From NCBI GenBank assembly GCA_947177175.1, contig CAMWTK010000005.1, forward strand, positions 1 through 64,000: a DNA stretch of 64,000 nt, written 5' to 3'. The DNA is from an uncultured Treponema sp. (lineage in GTDB: Bacteria > Spirochaetota > Spirochaetia > Treponematales > Treponemataceae). Below, one piece after another: positions 41,140 through 50,180 of this stretch. The first letter of the stretch is position 1. Each line of letters starts with the position of its first letter. The position numbers were made by a program, and so were the translations under genes. The notes beneath the pieces are model-generated. The model was not told where the DNA came from. It did not search any database and saw only the letters and a program-made list of their open reading frames with translations.

Positions 41140-42768
41140 GTGGTCACCCAAGTCAGCATTACGATTCGGAGCGAGGACGAGCAAAAACCGGCGTTCATCA
41201 AGGACAAGATTTTGCTCGCGCTCGCAGAAAAAGGAATTCCGTTCCGCTCCGCAAGCGAAGTAACGCCCGTATTCGTCAAAAAATCGATCGACGCGCGGCA
41301 CGGCCGCATAAAACTGGTGATGCGCTACGACGTATACATCGGCGAAACACCAAAAACCGAAGCCGCCGCGTTGCCCGTATGGAAAACGGCGGACAACACG
41401 ACCTGCGTCGCCATTGTGGGCGCAGGACCGGCGGGCTTGTTCGGCGCACTCAGATTGCTTGAGGACGGCATCAAGCCGATTATCATCGAGCGCGGCTCCG
41501 TGACGACCGAACGCAAAAAGGACATCGCCGCAATCAGTACGCGCGGCATTGTGGACGCGGACAGCAATTATTGCTTTGGCGAAGGCGGCGCAGGAACGTT
41601 CAGCGACGGAAAATTGTATACGCGCAGCAATAAGCGCGGCGACATCGGGCGTATCCTGCGCATTTTTGCCGCATTCGGCGCAAACCCTGCCATTCTTACT
41701 GACGCGCACCCGCACATCGGCACGGACAAACTGCCGCATATCATCAATGCAATGCGCCAAAAAATCATCGCGTGTGGCGGCGAATTCCTGTTCGACACCA
41801 AATGCGTCGGCTTTGAGACGGACGGCGCGCGCGTGACAGGCGTAAAAGTGCGCGGCACAAAAACCGGCGCGGAACAGACAATCCATGCGGATACCGTCGT
41901 GCTTGCGGCAGGGCATTCCGCAAACGACATCTACGAACTGCTCGCCCGTACCGCGCCGACTGCCCTTGCGGAAAAAACGTTTGCCGTCGGAGTGCGCGTG
42001 GAACACCCGCGCGAGCTGATTGATTCCATACAATTCCACGGAAAAACGACGGCGCAGGCGGCAGAATATCGGCTGACGGCGCAAGTGGACGGGCGCGGCG
42101 TATACAGTTTTTGCATGTGTCCCGGCGGATTCATCGTGCCGAGCAGCACCGCGTCCCACCAAATTGTCATCAACGGCATGTCAAGCGCGGCGCGCAACAG
42201 CCGCTGGAGCAACAGTGCCATTGTGGTGGAAGTGCGCCCCGAAGATATTCCCGCCGAATGCAGGACGCGCGCGGCGCAGGACGGCGTTCCCGCCCTTGCG
42301 GGCTTGTACTGGCGCACACAATTGGAAGCAGAAACCGCCCGCCACGGAAACGGACAGCAAGCACCCGCGCAACGGCTCACCGATTTTCTGGCACACAAAG
42401 ATTCTGCGGATTTGCCGCGCACCAGTTACACGCCGGGGGTCGTTCCCAGCCGCTTGGACAAATGGCTTCCCGCGCATATTGCCGCACGGCTTGCCGACGC
42501 ATGCACAGAATTCAACAAACGAATGCGCGGCTTTATTTGTGGCGACGCGCTGCTCGTCGCCATTGAAACACGCACGAGTACGCCGGTGCGCATTGTCCGC
42601 GACAAAGACACGCTCGAATGCGTCGCGCTCAAAGGACTGTATCCTGCGGGAGAAGGCGGCGGCTATGCCGGCGGTATCGTCAGCAGCGCAATGGACGGGG
42701 AAAAAGTCAGTGCGTCAATCGCGCGGAAAATCAGTCGTCCTGCGGAATCGCAAAATCCTCGGACTTGA
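41140..42768 (+). CDS. FAD-dependent dehydrogenase (COG2509-like)
   Basis: This 542-aa flavoprotein has an N-terminal ~85-residue domain followed by an FAD-binding core: the dinucleotide loop VAIVGAGPAGLFGALRLLE with ERGS after it, a GEGGAGTFSDGKLYTR motif, and a C-terminal GEGGGYAGGIVSSAMDG that closes the FAD site. This pattern marks the uncharacterised NAD(FAD)-utilising dehydrogenase family COG2509. The start is GTG 41140, 7 nt after the chemoreceptor stop, with no clear ribosome site. Its last 38 nt overlap the convergent PNPOx-family gene. Confidence 0.85.
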   Translation: MVTQVSITIRSEDEQKPAFIKDKILLALAEKGIPFRSASEVTPVFVKKSIDARHGRIKLVMRYDVYIGETPKTEAAALPVWKTADNTTCVAIVGAGPAGLFGALRLLEDGIKPIIIERGSVTTERKKDIAAISTRGIVDADSNYCFGEGGAGTFSDGKLYTRSNKRGDIGRILRIFAAFGANPAILTDAHPHIGTDKLPHIINAMRQKIIACGGEFLFDTKCVGFETDGARVTGVKVRGTKTGAEQTIHADTVVLAAGHSANDIYELLARTAPTALAEKTFAVGVRVEHPRELIDSIQFHGKTTAQAAEYRLTAQVDGRGVYSFCMCPGGFIVPSSTASHQIVINGMSSAARNSRWSNSAIVVEVRPEDIPAECRTRAAQDGVPALAGLYWRTQLEAETARHGNGQQAPAQRLTDFLAHKDSADLPRTSYTPGVVPSRLDKWLPAHIAARLADACTEFNKRMRGFICGDALLVAIETRTSTPVRIVRDKDTLECVALKGLYPAGEGGGYAGGIVSSAMDGEKVSASIARKISRPAESQNPRT

Positions 42769-43159
42769 AAGAACTATAATACCGCCCTTTTTTCGCCGTG
42801 AATTTGAGGACGCAGTAATCCTCGTCCGTCACGCCGCCTTTGTAATAGAGCGAGTCGCCCATCCGCCACAGACGCTCCTTTGCCTCGGCAGTCTCGACGA
42901 CCTCAACCGTCCCCGACAGGCAGACCCCGCGAAAAAAGCGCGTGTCCACAAAATACACGCAGCCGTTCGGGTTTTCGCGGAAGCGTTTGACCTTGTTCGA
43001 CGACGTGTTCGTGGAAAACCAAATCTCGCGGATTCCGACACGCTCGCGCGGCTTGAGCATCGCCCGGACTGCGGGAAATCCGTCCGCATCAAGGTAGCCC
43101 AAAAAGCAGTTCTTGCACTTGTCAATCATTTTCCCGATCGTCACGCCCGCATCTCTCAT
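42731..43159 (-). CDS. Pyridoxamine 5'-phosphate oxidase family (split-barrel flavin) protein
   Basis: This 142-aa split-barrel protein has the family pattern FLGYLDADGFPAVRAML near the N-terminus, then WFSTNTSSNKVKRFREN and NGCVYFVDTRFFRGVCLSGTVE-like strands. Members bind FMN or F420 and often reduce or sequester flavin; true PNPOx activity is not implied. ATG 43159 has AAGGAG 8 nt upstream. The frame continues open upstream through the tandem array, which encodes a 23-residue repeat there, but this is not part of the conserved protein. It overlaps the convergent FAD gene. Confidence 0.8.
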   Translation of the reverse strand: MRDAGVTIGKMIDKCKNCFLGYLDADGFPAVRAMLKPRERVGIREIWFSTNTSSNKVKRFRENPNGCVYFVDTRFFRGVCLSGTVEVVETAEAKERLWRMGDSLYYKGGVTDEDYCVLKFTAKKGRYYSSFKSEDFAIPQDD

Positions 43160-43258
43160 ACCAAATTCTCCTTGCGCAATGCAAAGCCAGTATATCCGCC
43201 CAGCAAGGCACACGTCAAGCACGGCGCACGGCACGAACCAACAACAAAAAATTTCATG
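43160..43258. other. Upstream region of PNPOx-family gene
   Basis: No gene is seen here. The 10-bp string AAAATTTCAT at 43248-43257 borders the tandem array and recurs on its other side. Confidence 0.5.
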
Positions 43259-43463
43259 CCATAAAACAAACTCGTGTAGTGCGTATACACAGACTCCTGT
43301 AGTGCCTATACACGAAGTCGTGTAGTGACATAAAACAAACTCCTGTAGTGCGTATAAACGAACACCTGTAGTGCCTATACACGAACTCGTGTAGTGACAC
43401 AAAACAAAGTCCTGTAGTGCGTATAAATGAACTCATGTAGTGCCTATACAGAGAAAATTTCAT
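43259..43463. repeat. Tandem array, 23-bp period within 69-bp higher-order repeat
   Basis: Eight full 23-bp units (43259-43442) plus a partial ninth each end in TGTAGTG. Three unit types alternate: A (ends AAAACAAA-type then TGTAGTG), B (begins CGTATA) and C (begins CCTATACACGA), giving three copies of a 69-bp ABC repeat. C units contain short hairpins such as CACGA-AC-TCGTG. The array is bracketed by direct repeats AAAATTTCAT (43248-43257 and 43454-43463). It is open in a minus-strand frame as a 23-residue repeat, but no start signal supports translation. Confidence 0.9.
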
Positions 43464-43548
43464 AACATGAGACGGCATACCGCACCATCGTTCCCGGATT
43501 AAGGAATGTCATTGCATAAAAAACATCGTTTTCGTCCGCGCAAACGTA

Positions 43549-43578
43549 TTGACAAACAGCGCGTAGGAATAAGATAAT
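43549..43578 (+). promoter_or_regulatory. Promoter of PH-domain protein gene
   Basis: TTGACA (43549-43554), an 18-bp spacer and GATAAT (43573-43578) precede GGAGG and ATG 43607. The stretch 43464-43548 shows no feature. Confidence 0.65.
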
Positions 43579-43606
43579 GGGTAGATTATATCATGGAGGA
43601 AAAAGT

Positions 43607-43999
43607 ATGGCAGTGAATTTTAGTCAGAATTCGGTGTGGACTTTGAAGCCGGCGGACATTGACGCGGCAAAAGACAATGTGGCGGGGCTGCTCATTGACG
43701 GCGAAGAAGTGGCAATGGCGTTCCAGACGGCGACCGAACAGATGGTTTTTACCAACAAGCGCATTATCGCCTTTGACGAGCAGGGAATTGCGGCACACCG
43801 AAAATCATTTTCTACGTTGCCGTATGCAAGAATCCAGTATTTTTCTATTCAGACACCCGAAGTCAGCGACTCGCTCCCGGACGACGGCGAATTGTTCATC
43901 GTCTTTTCCAATATATTCACGGCAAAATTTGAATTCAAAGGAACCGTCGATATTAAAAAAATTGGTCGCATGATTTCCGCCTACGTGCTGGAAAAATAA
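43607..43999 (+). CDS. Bacterial PH-domain protein (YvbH-like)
   Basis: This small 130-aa soluble protein matches the bacterial pleckstrin-homology bPH_1 pattern: an N-terminal helix, then strands with EEVAMAFQTATEQMVFTNKRI-like content (FTNKRIIAFDEQG), SFSTLPYARIQYFSI, and a C-terminal helix IKKIGRMISAYVL. The function of these domains is poorly known; envelope stress has been suggested. ATG 43607 has GGAGG upstream. It is monocistronic, ended by the terminator at 44029-44060. Confidence 0.85.
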   Translation: MAVNFSQNSVWTLKPADIDAAKDNVAGLLIDGEEVAMAFQTATEQMVFTNKRIIAFDEQGIAAHRKSFSTLPYARIQYFSIQTPEVSDSLPDDGELFIVFSNIFTAKFEFKGTVDIKKIGRMISAYVLEK

Positions 44000-44028
44000 G
44001 CGTTTACCGAAACATTTTGCTTTCCAAA

Positions 44029-44060
44029 AGAAAGACCTTGGTTTTACCCAAGGTCTTTCT
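44029..44060. terminator. Bidirectional terminator between PH gene and glgP
   Basis: The 13-bp perfect stem AGAAAGACCTTGG / CCAAGGTCTTTCT has a 6-nt loop, and there are T-runs on both strands. It serves the two convergent genes. Confidence 0.85.
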
Positions 44061-44062
44061 TT

Positions 44063-46534
44063 TTACGCATTCGTTTTCAGCTCTTTGTCGTCCACGGTGA
44101 CGCGCTTCAAGTGCCAAATGTCCTTCACGTAGTCTTCTATCGTGCGGTCGCTGGAGAAGTTGCCGCTGTTGGCGATGTTCAGCAACGCCTTCTTTGCCCA
44201 CGCCTTTTTGTCGGCATAAGCGGCTGCCACGCGCTCCTGCGCCTCCACGTAAGAAGCAAAGTCCGCAAGGACGTAGTACACATCGGGACGCTGCCCCTCC
44301 ACGCCGTAGACCAACGAATCGTGCAGTTCCTTGAAAATCTGGTGGCTGGGGTCATACGTGCCGTCCACCAGCTGCTCCACGACCTTGTTCAGCGCGGGAT
44401 TGCGCTCCAAATACTGCTGCGGATTGTAGCTGTGCTCCGCCTCCATTTTCTGGATTTCTTCCGTGGTCAGGCCGAACACGAACGCATTTTCTTCGCCCGC
44501 GTCGCGCACAATTTCGATGTTCGCGCCGTCCATGGTGCCCAGCGTGAGCGCGCCGTTCACCATGAATTTCATGTTCGACGTGCCGGACGCTTCCTTGCCT
44601 GCCGTAGAAATCTGCTCGGAGACATCTGCCGCCGGGAAGATTTTTTCCGCCACGGAAACGCGGTAGTTTTCGATAAAGACGACGTGCAACTTGCCCCGGA
44701 CGCGGCGGTCGTTGTTGATACGCTCCGCGACGGTGTTAATCAGCTTGATAATCGCCTTTGCACGGCGGTAGCCGGAAGCCGCTTTTGCGCCAAAGATGAA
44801 CGTGCGGCTCGGCGGATTGAAATTCGGATCTTCGATAATGCGGTTGTACAGATACATGATGTGCAGCACGTTCAGCAACTGCCGTTTGTATTCGTGCAGA
44901 CGTTTTACCTGTACGTCAAAAATGCTTTCCGAATCGATGAGCGCGTTCTGCTTGTGCTTCAGGAATTCCGCCAACGCCTGCTTGTTGCGCAGCTTGATTT
45001 CCATCAGCTCGGTGAGCGAAGCGTCATCGTCCGCGAATTTTTCCAGTTTCTTGAGCTTGGACAGGTCTTTTTCCCATCCGTGCCCGATCCGCTTGGTGAT
45101 AAAGTCCGAAAGTTCCGGGTTCGCGCACAGCAGCCAGCGGCGCTGCGTAATGCCGTTCGTCTTGTTGTTGAATTTGTTCGGATAGAGTTCCGCCCAGTCT
45201 TTGAGTTCTTGCGTCTTGAGCAGTTCGGTGTGCAGTTTCGCCACGCCGTTCACACTGAATCCCGCGTGGATTGCCAGCCATGCCATGTAGACTTTGCTGT
45301 CATGGATGATTGACATATCGTTGTGCCGCTGATAGTCGTTCGGGAATTTCGCGCGCAGCTCAATCAGGAAGCGACGGTTGATTTCTTCCACAATCTGATA
45401 GATACGCGGCAGCAGTCCCTGGAAAATCGCGATGTCCCATTTCTCCAACGCTTCGGCAAGAATGGTGTGATTGGTATAGGCGAACGTTTTGGTCACGATT
45501 GCCCAGGCATCGTTCCAGCCCACGCCGTATTCGTCCATCAGAATGCGCATCAGCTCAGGAATCGCGACGACCGGGTGCGTGTCGTTCAGCTGAATCACGT
45601 GCAGATCGGGGAATTTGCGGAAATCCGTGCCATAGTTCGACACAAAATGATGCACCAAATCCTGCAACGACGCGGACGTAAAGAAATACTGCTGCTTGAG
45701 GCGCAAGGCTTTTCCCTGCGGACCGTTGTCGTTCGGGTAAAGTACGCGGCTGATATTCTCCGCAGAATTCTGCTTTTCCACCGCGCGGCTGTAATGCATG
45801 TCGTTGAAGAGCTGCAAGTCGAATCCGTCGGGGCTTGAGGCCTGCCACATGCGCAGCGTGTTCACCGTATTGGTGTCAAAGCCGACAATCGGCATGTCGT
45901 AGGGAGTCGCCGTCACTTCTTCCGCATTCTCCAAGTAGAAGCGATCCTGCCCGTCGGGAGTCTTGCCGTACTTGATTTCCCCGCCGAAACGCACCGTCAC
46001 CGCCAAGTCCGACCGCTTGATTTCCCACGGATCGCGGTGTTTGAGCCAGTTGTCGGGATATTCCACCTGATAGCCGTTCTCAATGTGCTGCTCGAACATG
46101 CCGTACTGATAGCGAATGCCGTAGCCGTGTCCGGGATAGTCCAGCGTGGCGAGCGAATCCAAAAAACACGCCGCAAGCCGACCAAGGCCGCCGTTACCCA
46201 GCCCCGCGTCCGGCTCTTCGTCCTCAATCTGATTGAAATTGATGCCCATACCGTCAAGGACTTTTTTCACTTCGTCCTTAACCTGCATATTGATGAGGTT
46301 GTTGCCGAGCGCGCGCCCCATCAAGAATTCCGCAGAAAGATAGTAACACTGCTTGACCGGCTTTTTCTCGTACTCGCGGCGCGTTGCCATCCAAGCGGGC
46401 ATGATAAATTCAAGCATGGACGCGCTCACGGCATCGAACAAATCGTGCGTGTTCGCCTGAGAAATGTCCTTTCCATACTGCCTGCGAAGACGGGCAGCCA
46501 AATTTGCCCGAAATTTTTCTGCATCAAATATCAT
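44063..46534 (-). CDS. glgP: Glycogen/maltodextrin phosphorylase
   Basis: This 823-aa GT35 phosphorylase releases glucose-1-phosphate from alpha-1,4-glucans. The PLP-lysine region EASGTSNMKFMVNGALTLGT is near residue 660. Other marks are DAGLGNGGLGRLAACFLDS and LNDTHPVVAIPELMRIL. It is of normal length. ATG 46534 has GGAGG upstream. It lies 38 nt after the debranching-enzyme gene on the same strand, so the two form a glycogen-degradation operon ended by a strong terminator. Confidence 0.97.
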   Translation of the reverse strand: MIFDAEKFRANLAARLRRQYGKDISQANTHDLFDAVSASMLEFIMPAWMATRREYEKKPVKQCYYLSAEFLMGRALGNNLINMQVKDEVKKVLDGMGINFNQIEDEEPDAGLGNGGLGRLAACFLDSLATLDYPGHGYGIRYQYGMFEQHIENGYQVEYPDNWLKHRDPWEIKRSDLAVTVRFGGEIKYGKTPDGQDRFYLENAEEVTATPYDMPIVGFDTNTVNTLRMWQASSPDGFDLQLFNDMHYSRAVEKQNSAENISRVLYPNDNGPQGKALRLKQQYFFTSASLQDLVHHFVSNYGTDFRKFPDLHVIQLNDTHPVVAIPELMRILMDEYGVGWNDAWAIVTKTFAYTNHTILAEALEKWDIAIFQGLLPRIYQIVEEINRRFLIELRAKFPNDYQRHNDMSIIHDSKVYMAWLAIHAGFSVNGVAKLHTELLKTQELKDWAELYPNKFNNKTNGITQRRWLLCANPELSDFITKRIGHGWEKDLSKLKKLEKFADDDASLTELMEIKLRNKQALAEFLKHKQNALIDSESIFDVQVKRLHEYKRQLLNVLHIMYLYNRIIEDPNFNPPSRTFIFGAKAASGYRRAKAIIKLINTVAERINNDRRVRGKLHVVFIENYRVSVAEKIFPAADVSEQISTAGKEASGTSNMKFMVNGALTLGTMDGANIEIVRDAGEENAFVFGLTTEEIQKMEAEHSYNPQQYLERNPALNKVVEQLVDGTYDPSHQIFKELHDSLVYGVEGQRPDVYYVLADFASYVEAQERVAAAYADKKAWAKKALLNIANSGNFSSDRTIEDYVKDIWHLKRVTVDDKELKTNA

Positions 46535-46572
46535 ATAATCCTCCGTATAAAGCGGTCTGTTTTCCGTTCATG

Positions 46573-48672
46573 TTATTTTGATATTAGCACCAAGACGCTG
46601 TTTGCCGGAAGCACGTATTTTTCCTGCAAATCCAGGATTTCTTCCGTACCGGCGGCGAGTGCCGCACTTTCCCCGGCGATTGAAGTATCGACCGAGCGAT
46701 ACCATTTTCTCCCCGATGACGGCGGCGGAATGACCAGCGTCTTGTCGTGAATATCCGTATTGAATGCGAGGTAAAAATCGCTGTCCGCCTTTTCCTGCCC
46801 GACGTTGCCGCCCAAACGCAACGCCAAAAAGCGGTTCATTTTTTCCCAGTCAGGGACTTTGCCGTCGTAATCGTGCCATGAAATATCGGGCTGGCTCGTC
46901 GGCGTTGCCGTATGTGCGCCGCCAAAATACGACGTGCGGTGGAACACGGGATGATTTTTGCGCAGAGCAATCAGACGCTGCGCGAACGTGAGCATTTCCG
47001 CGTTTTTCTTCACGTCGTCCCAGTCAAACCATGAAATTTCGTTGTCCTGACAATAGGCATTGTTGTTGCCGCCCTGCGTCCGATTCACCTCGTCCCCGGC
47101 GACCATCATCGGCGTACCCTGCGACAGCATGAGACAGACAAAAAAATTCTTTATCTGCTGCTGGCGCAAGCGTTCGATTTTGGGATTCGCCGTCGGCCCT
47201 TCAAAACCGTGATTATAACTCAAATTGTTGTCGTTGCCGTCGCGGTTGTTCTCGCCGTTCTCTTCGTTGTGCTTGCCGTTGTAGGTAACCAAATCGTTGA
47301 GCGTAAAGCCGTCGTGACTGACGATATAATTGATCGAATGCTGCGGCCCGCGGTGCGAATGCGCGTACAAATCATTCGAGCCGGAAATACGAGTTGCCGC
47401 CTCAGCAGACGTAAATTCATCGCCCCGGATAAAGCGGCGGATACCGTCGCGGTAACGGTCGTTCCATTCCGACCAGCGGCTGCCGGGAAACGAGCCGACA
47501 AAATACGCGCCGCCGCAATCCCACGGTTCGGCAATGATTTTTGCGCCGCGCAACAGCGGGTCTTCCGCAATGCGGTCGGTAAGCGGCGGATACTTGATGA
47601 TTGAGCCGTCCTCGGCGCGGCACAGCACCGACGCCAAATCAAAGCGGAATCCGTCCACGTGCATATCCACCACCCAATAGCGCAGGCAATCCATGATAAA
47701 TTCCTGATTTATCGGGTGATTGCAGTTAATCGTGTTCCCGCAGCCGGAATAATTGAGATAATACTGCTTGTTATCGGGAACGAGCGCGTAAAATATCGCA
47801 TTGTCAAAGCCACGGAAATTGAGCGTAACGCCGTGCTCGTTTCCTTCCGCCGTATGATTAAACACGATGTCCAAAATGACTTCGACTCCCGCCTTGTGCA
47901 GTGCCTTTACCATGTCCTTGAATTCGTTGACGACTGCGCCGGGCGTTCGGTCAACGGCATAATGCACTTTCGGCGCAAAAAACCCGATCGTGCTGTAGCC
48001 CCAGTAATTGACCATGCGCTCGCCCGTGCGCGGATTGACGTTCGCATTTTCATATTCGTCGAATTCTTGGACGGGAAGCAGTTCCACTGCCGTAATGCCC
48101 AGCGACTTAAGATACGGAATCTTCTCTATCAGACCGCGGTACGTGCCGCCATACTTGACCTTGGACGACTTTGCCGCCGTAAAGCCTTTGAGGTGCGCCT
48201 CGTAAATAATCGAATCCTCAAGCGGAATGCCGAGCGGGCGGTCGCCTTCCCAGTCATAATCGTCGCTGTCCACGATGACGCACTTGGGCATTTTTTCCAG
48301 CGGACACACCTGCCCGAACGCCATATTCTTAAAAACAGAGCCTTCCGTAAACGCCCGTGCGCGCGGATCAAACAGATAAAATTTTTTGTTGAAACGATGC
48401 CCTTTCTCCGGGGCAAACGGCCCGTCCACGCGGTACAGATACAAATCGCCGGGCTTCAGCCCCGCCACAAAACAAAACCAGATGTCGCCAATGCGGTTTG
48501 TCTCAGGCTCCAACGCCACCGTCATAAAAGGCGCGGCATCGTTTGCGTTATGAAACAGCTCCAAAAAAACAGCCGTCGCGTGCCTGCTAAAAATCGAAAA
48601 ATTCACGCCTTCTTTGGTCACGTGAATGCCCGGTTTCAGCGGTTTTCCGGGCAGAACCTGTATTTTTGCCAT
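46573..48672 (-). CDS. glgX: Glycogen debranching enzyme, GlgX type
   Basis: This 699-aa GH13 debranching enzyme hydrolyses alpha-1,6 branches left by phosphorylase. It has an N-terminal CBM48-like domain (about 10-110), the catalytic barrel with nucleophile Asp in HVDGFRFDLA, acid Glu in KIIAEPWDCGG, and the stabiliser region IVSHDGFTLNDL. The ATG has no ribosome site; a TGCTAAAAT extended -10 box (hexamer 48680-48685, minus strand) lies 7 nt upstream, suggesting a leaderless mRNA for the glgX-glgP operon. Confidence 0.95.
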   Translation of the reverse strand: MAKIQVLPGKPLKPGIHVTKEGVNFSIFSRHATAVFLELFHNANDAAPFMTVALEPETNRIGDIWFCFVAGLKPGDLYLYRVDGPFAPEKGHRFNKKFYLFDPRARAFTEGSVFKNMAFGQVCPLEKMPKCVIVDSDDYDWEGDRPLGIPLEDSIIYEAHLKGFTAAKSSKVKYGGTYRGLIEKIPYLKSLGITAVELLPVQEFDEYENANVNPRTGERMVNYWGYSTIGFFAPKVHYAVDRTPGAVVNEFKDMVKALHKAGVEVILDIVFNHTAEGNEHGVTLNFRGFDNAIFYALVPDNKQYYLNYSGCGNTINCNHPINQEFIMDCLRYWVVDMHVDGFRFDLASVLCRAEDGSIIKYPPLTDRIAEDPLLRGAKIIAEPWDCGGAYFVGSFPGSRWSEWNDRYRDGIRRFIRGDEFTSAEAATRISGSNDLYAHSHRGPQHSINYIVSHDGFTLNDLVTYNGKHNEENGENNRDGNDNNLSYNHGFEGPTANPKIERLRQQQIKNFFVCLMLSQGTPMMVAGDEVNRTQGGNNNAYCQDNEISWFDWDDVKKNAEMLTFAQRLIALRKNHPVFHRTSYFGGAHTATPTSQPDISWHDYDGKVPDWEKMNRFLALRLGGNVGQEKADSDFYLAFNTDIHDKTLVIPPPSSGRKWYRSVDTSIAGESAALAAGTEEILDLQEKYVLPANSVLVLISK

Positions 48673-48730
48673 ATCGTCTATTTTAGCATAAACGTGCGGG
48701 AATATGCTATATATTTCGGGCGATTTAGCG

Positions 48731-50176
48731 TCATTTTTTCCAGTAATCGGGAATAAAGAAAATAATCAGATCGTACAGTTCCAGACGACCCGCAATCATG
48801 GCAAAACAATACCACCATTTGAGCGCGACCGGGAGCATGTGGTAGTCGTTCATCGGACCGAGCCGACCGAACGCAGGGCCGACGTTGGACACCATGGAAA
48901 AAGCCGTCGTCATTGCCGTGCCCATATCCAAGCCCGCAATCGTGCCGAAAAACGTGGTAACGACGACCAAAGAAAGATACACGAACAAGAACGCCGAAAC
49001 GCTAAACACCAAATCTTTCCTACCGGGCATACCATTCAGGCGGACAGTAAAAATGCCGTGCGGATGCAGCATGCGCAAAATCTCGTTGCGCGCCTGCTTT
49101 GCAAGGACAAGCCAACGGACGACCTTAAATCCGCCCGCCGTTGATCCCGCCGACCCGCCGACAAAAAACAGCACGAACAGAATAAACTGCGCCGGCTGCG
49201 GCCACAACGTGTAATCCGCCGTGGCAAATCCCGTCGTGGTCATAATAGAAGCCACATGGAACGTCGCAAACCGCAACGCCTGCACGACCGAATGATAATA
49301 CGGAATGAGAATGAGCGTCACGCCGAACATCGCGACAAACAGAATGCCCGCGTAGGCTTTCAGCTCGCTGTTCTTGCGCACCTCGCTCCATTTTCCCGTA
49401 ATTGCATAAAAATACAGGCTGAAATTGATGCCGCCCAGTATCATAAAAATCGTGCAGATAATTTCGACCGCCTCAGAATAGCCCTCGAACCCCGCATTGG
49501 TCACAGAATAGCCGCCCGTCCCCAGCGTGGAGAACGAATACGAAAGCGCGGACACAAAATCCATGCCGGCAATACACAGCAGAATCGTCTGCGCCGCCGT
49601 CAGGCTGACGTACAAAATCCACAGCGTTTTTGCCGTGGTCGTGATTTTCGGCGTGATTTTGCCCTTGTCCACGCCCGTCGTCTCCGCCTTGATCAGCCGA
49701 AATCCGCCCACGCCGAGCAGCGGCAACAGCGCGACCGTCAGCGCAATCACGCCCATGCCGCCGAGCCAGTGCATTTCGCACCGCCACAAATTCAGGCTGC
49801 GGGGAAGCACGTCCAAATCAACGATAACCGACGCGCCCGTCGTGGAAAATCCGCTGACGCTCTCAAAAAACGCGTTGGTAAAATTGGGAATATACCCGCT
49901 CGCCGCCAACGGAATCGTGCCGAAAAAACTGATGGCAATCCAGGCGCACGACACGATGACGAACACGCCGCGCGTAGAAATCGTGAATTTCCGCTTTTCG
50001 TTCCTGACAAAAATCGCCGCCGAGCCAAGCACGAACGAAATCAGCATGGGAATGACGAACGACGGCAGCACGGCAAATTCGCCACACGCAATCGCCGTGC
50101 CAATCGGAAAGACGAACGAAACGCCGATTATCGAAAGAATAATGAAGATAATCCTCAGAAACGTCACCACGCTCAT
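48731..50176 (-). CDS. trkH: Potassium uptake channel subunit TrkH/KtrB
   Basis: This 481-aa membrane protein is of the TrkH family, with four M1-P-M2 repeats. The selectivity-filter segments are visible as STTGAS, TLGTGGY, TTTGFA and SNVGPA, each with the conserved Gly. It imports K+ when gated by the cytoplasmic TrkA ring. ATG 50176 has AAGGA 8 nt upstream and lies 4 nt after the trkA stop, so the pair is co-expressed. A short in-frame extension upstream is inside trkA. Confidence 0.95.
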   Translation of the reverse strand: MSVVTFLRIIFIILSIIGVSFVFPIGTAIACGEFAVLPSFVIPMLISFVLGSAAIFVRNEKRKFTISTRGVFVIVSCAWIAISFFGTIPLAASGYIPNFTNAFFESVSGFSTTGASVIVDLDVLPRSLNLWRCEMHWLGGMGVIALTVALLPLLGVGGFRLIKAETTGVDKGKITPKITTTAKTLWILYVSLTAAQTILLCIAGMDFVSALSYSFSTLGTGGYSVTNAGFEGYSEAVEIICTIFMILGGINFSLYFYAITGKWSEVRKNSELKAYAGILFVAMFGVTLILIPYYHSVVQALRFATFHVASIMTTTGFATADYTLWPQPAQFILFVLFFVGGSAGSTAGGFKVVRWLVLAKQARNEILRMLHPHGIFTVRLNGMPGRKDLVFSVSAFLFVYLSLVVVTTFFGTIAGLDMGTAMTTAFSMVSNVGPAFGRLGPMNDYHMLPVALKWWYCFAMIAGRLELYDLIIFFIPDYWKK

Positions 50177-50180
50177 CCGC

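Noticed and set aside
42731-43402. Longer PNPOx protein with repetitive N-terminus
   Set aside because: The extension reads through the tandem array and has no family match; the AAGGAG-preceded ATG at 43159 gives the normal protein.
43259-43463. Possible CRISPR array
   Set aside because: Units are contiguous 23-mers without unique spacers and no cas gene is present; it is a tandem repeat.
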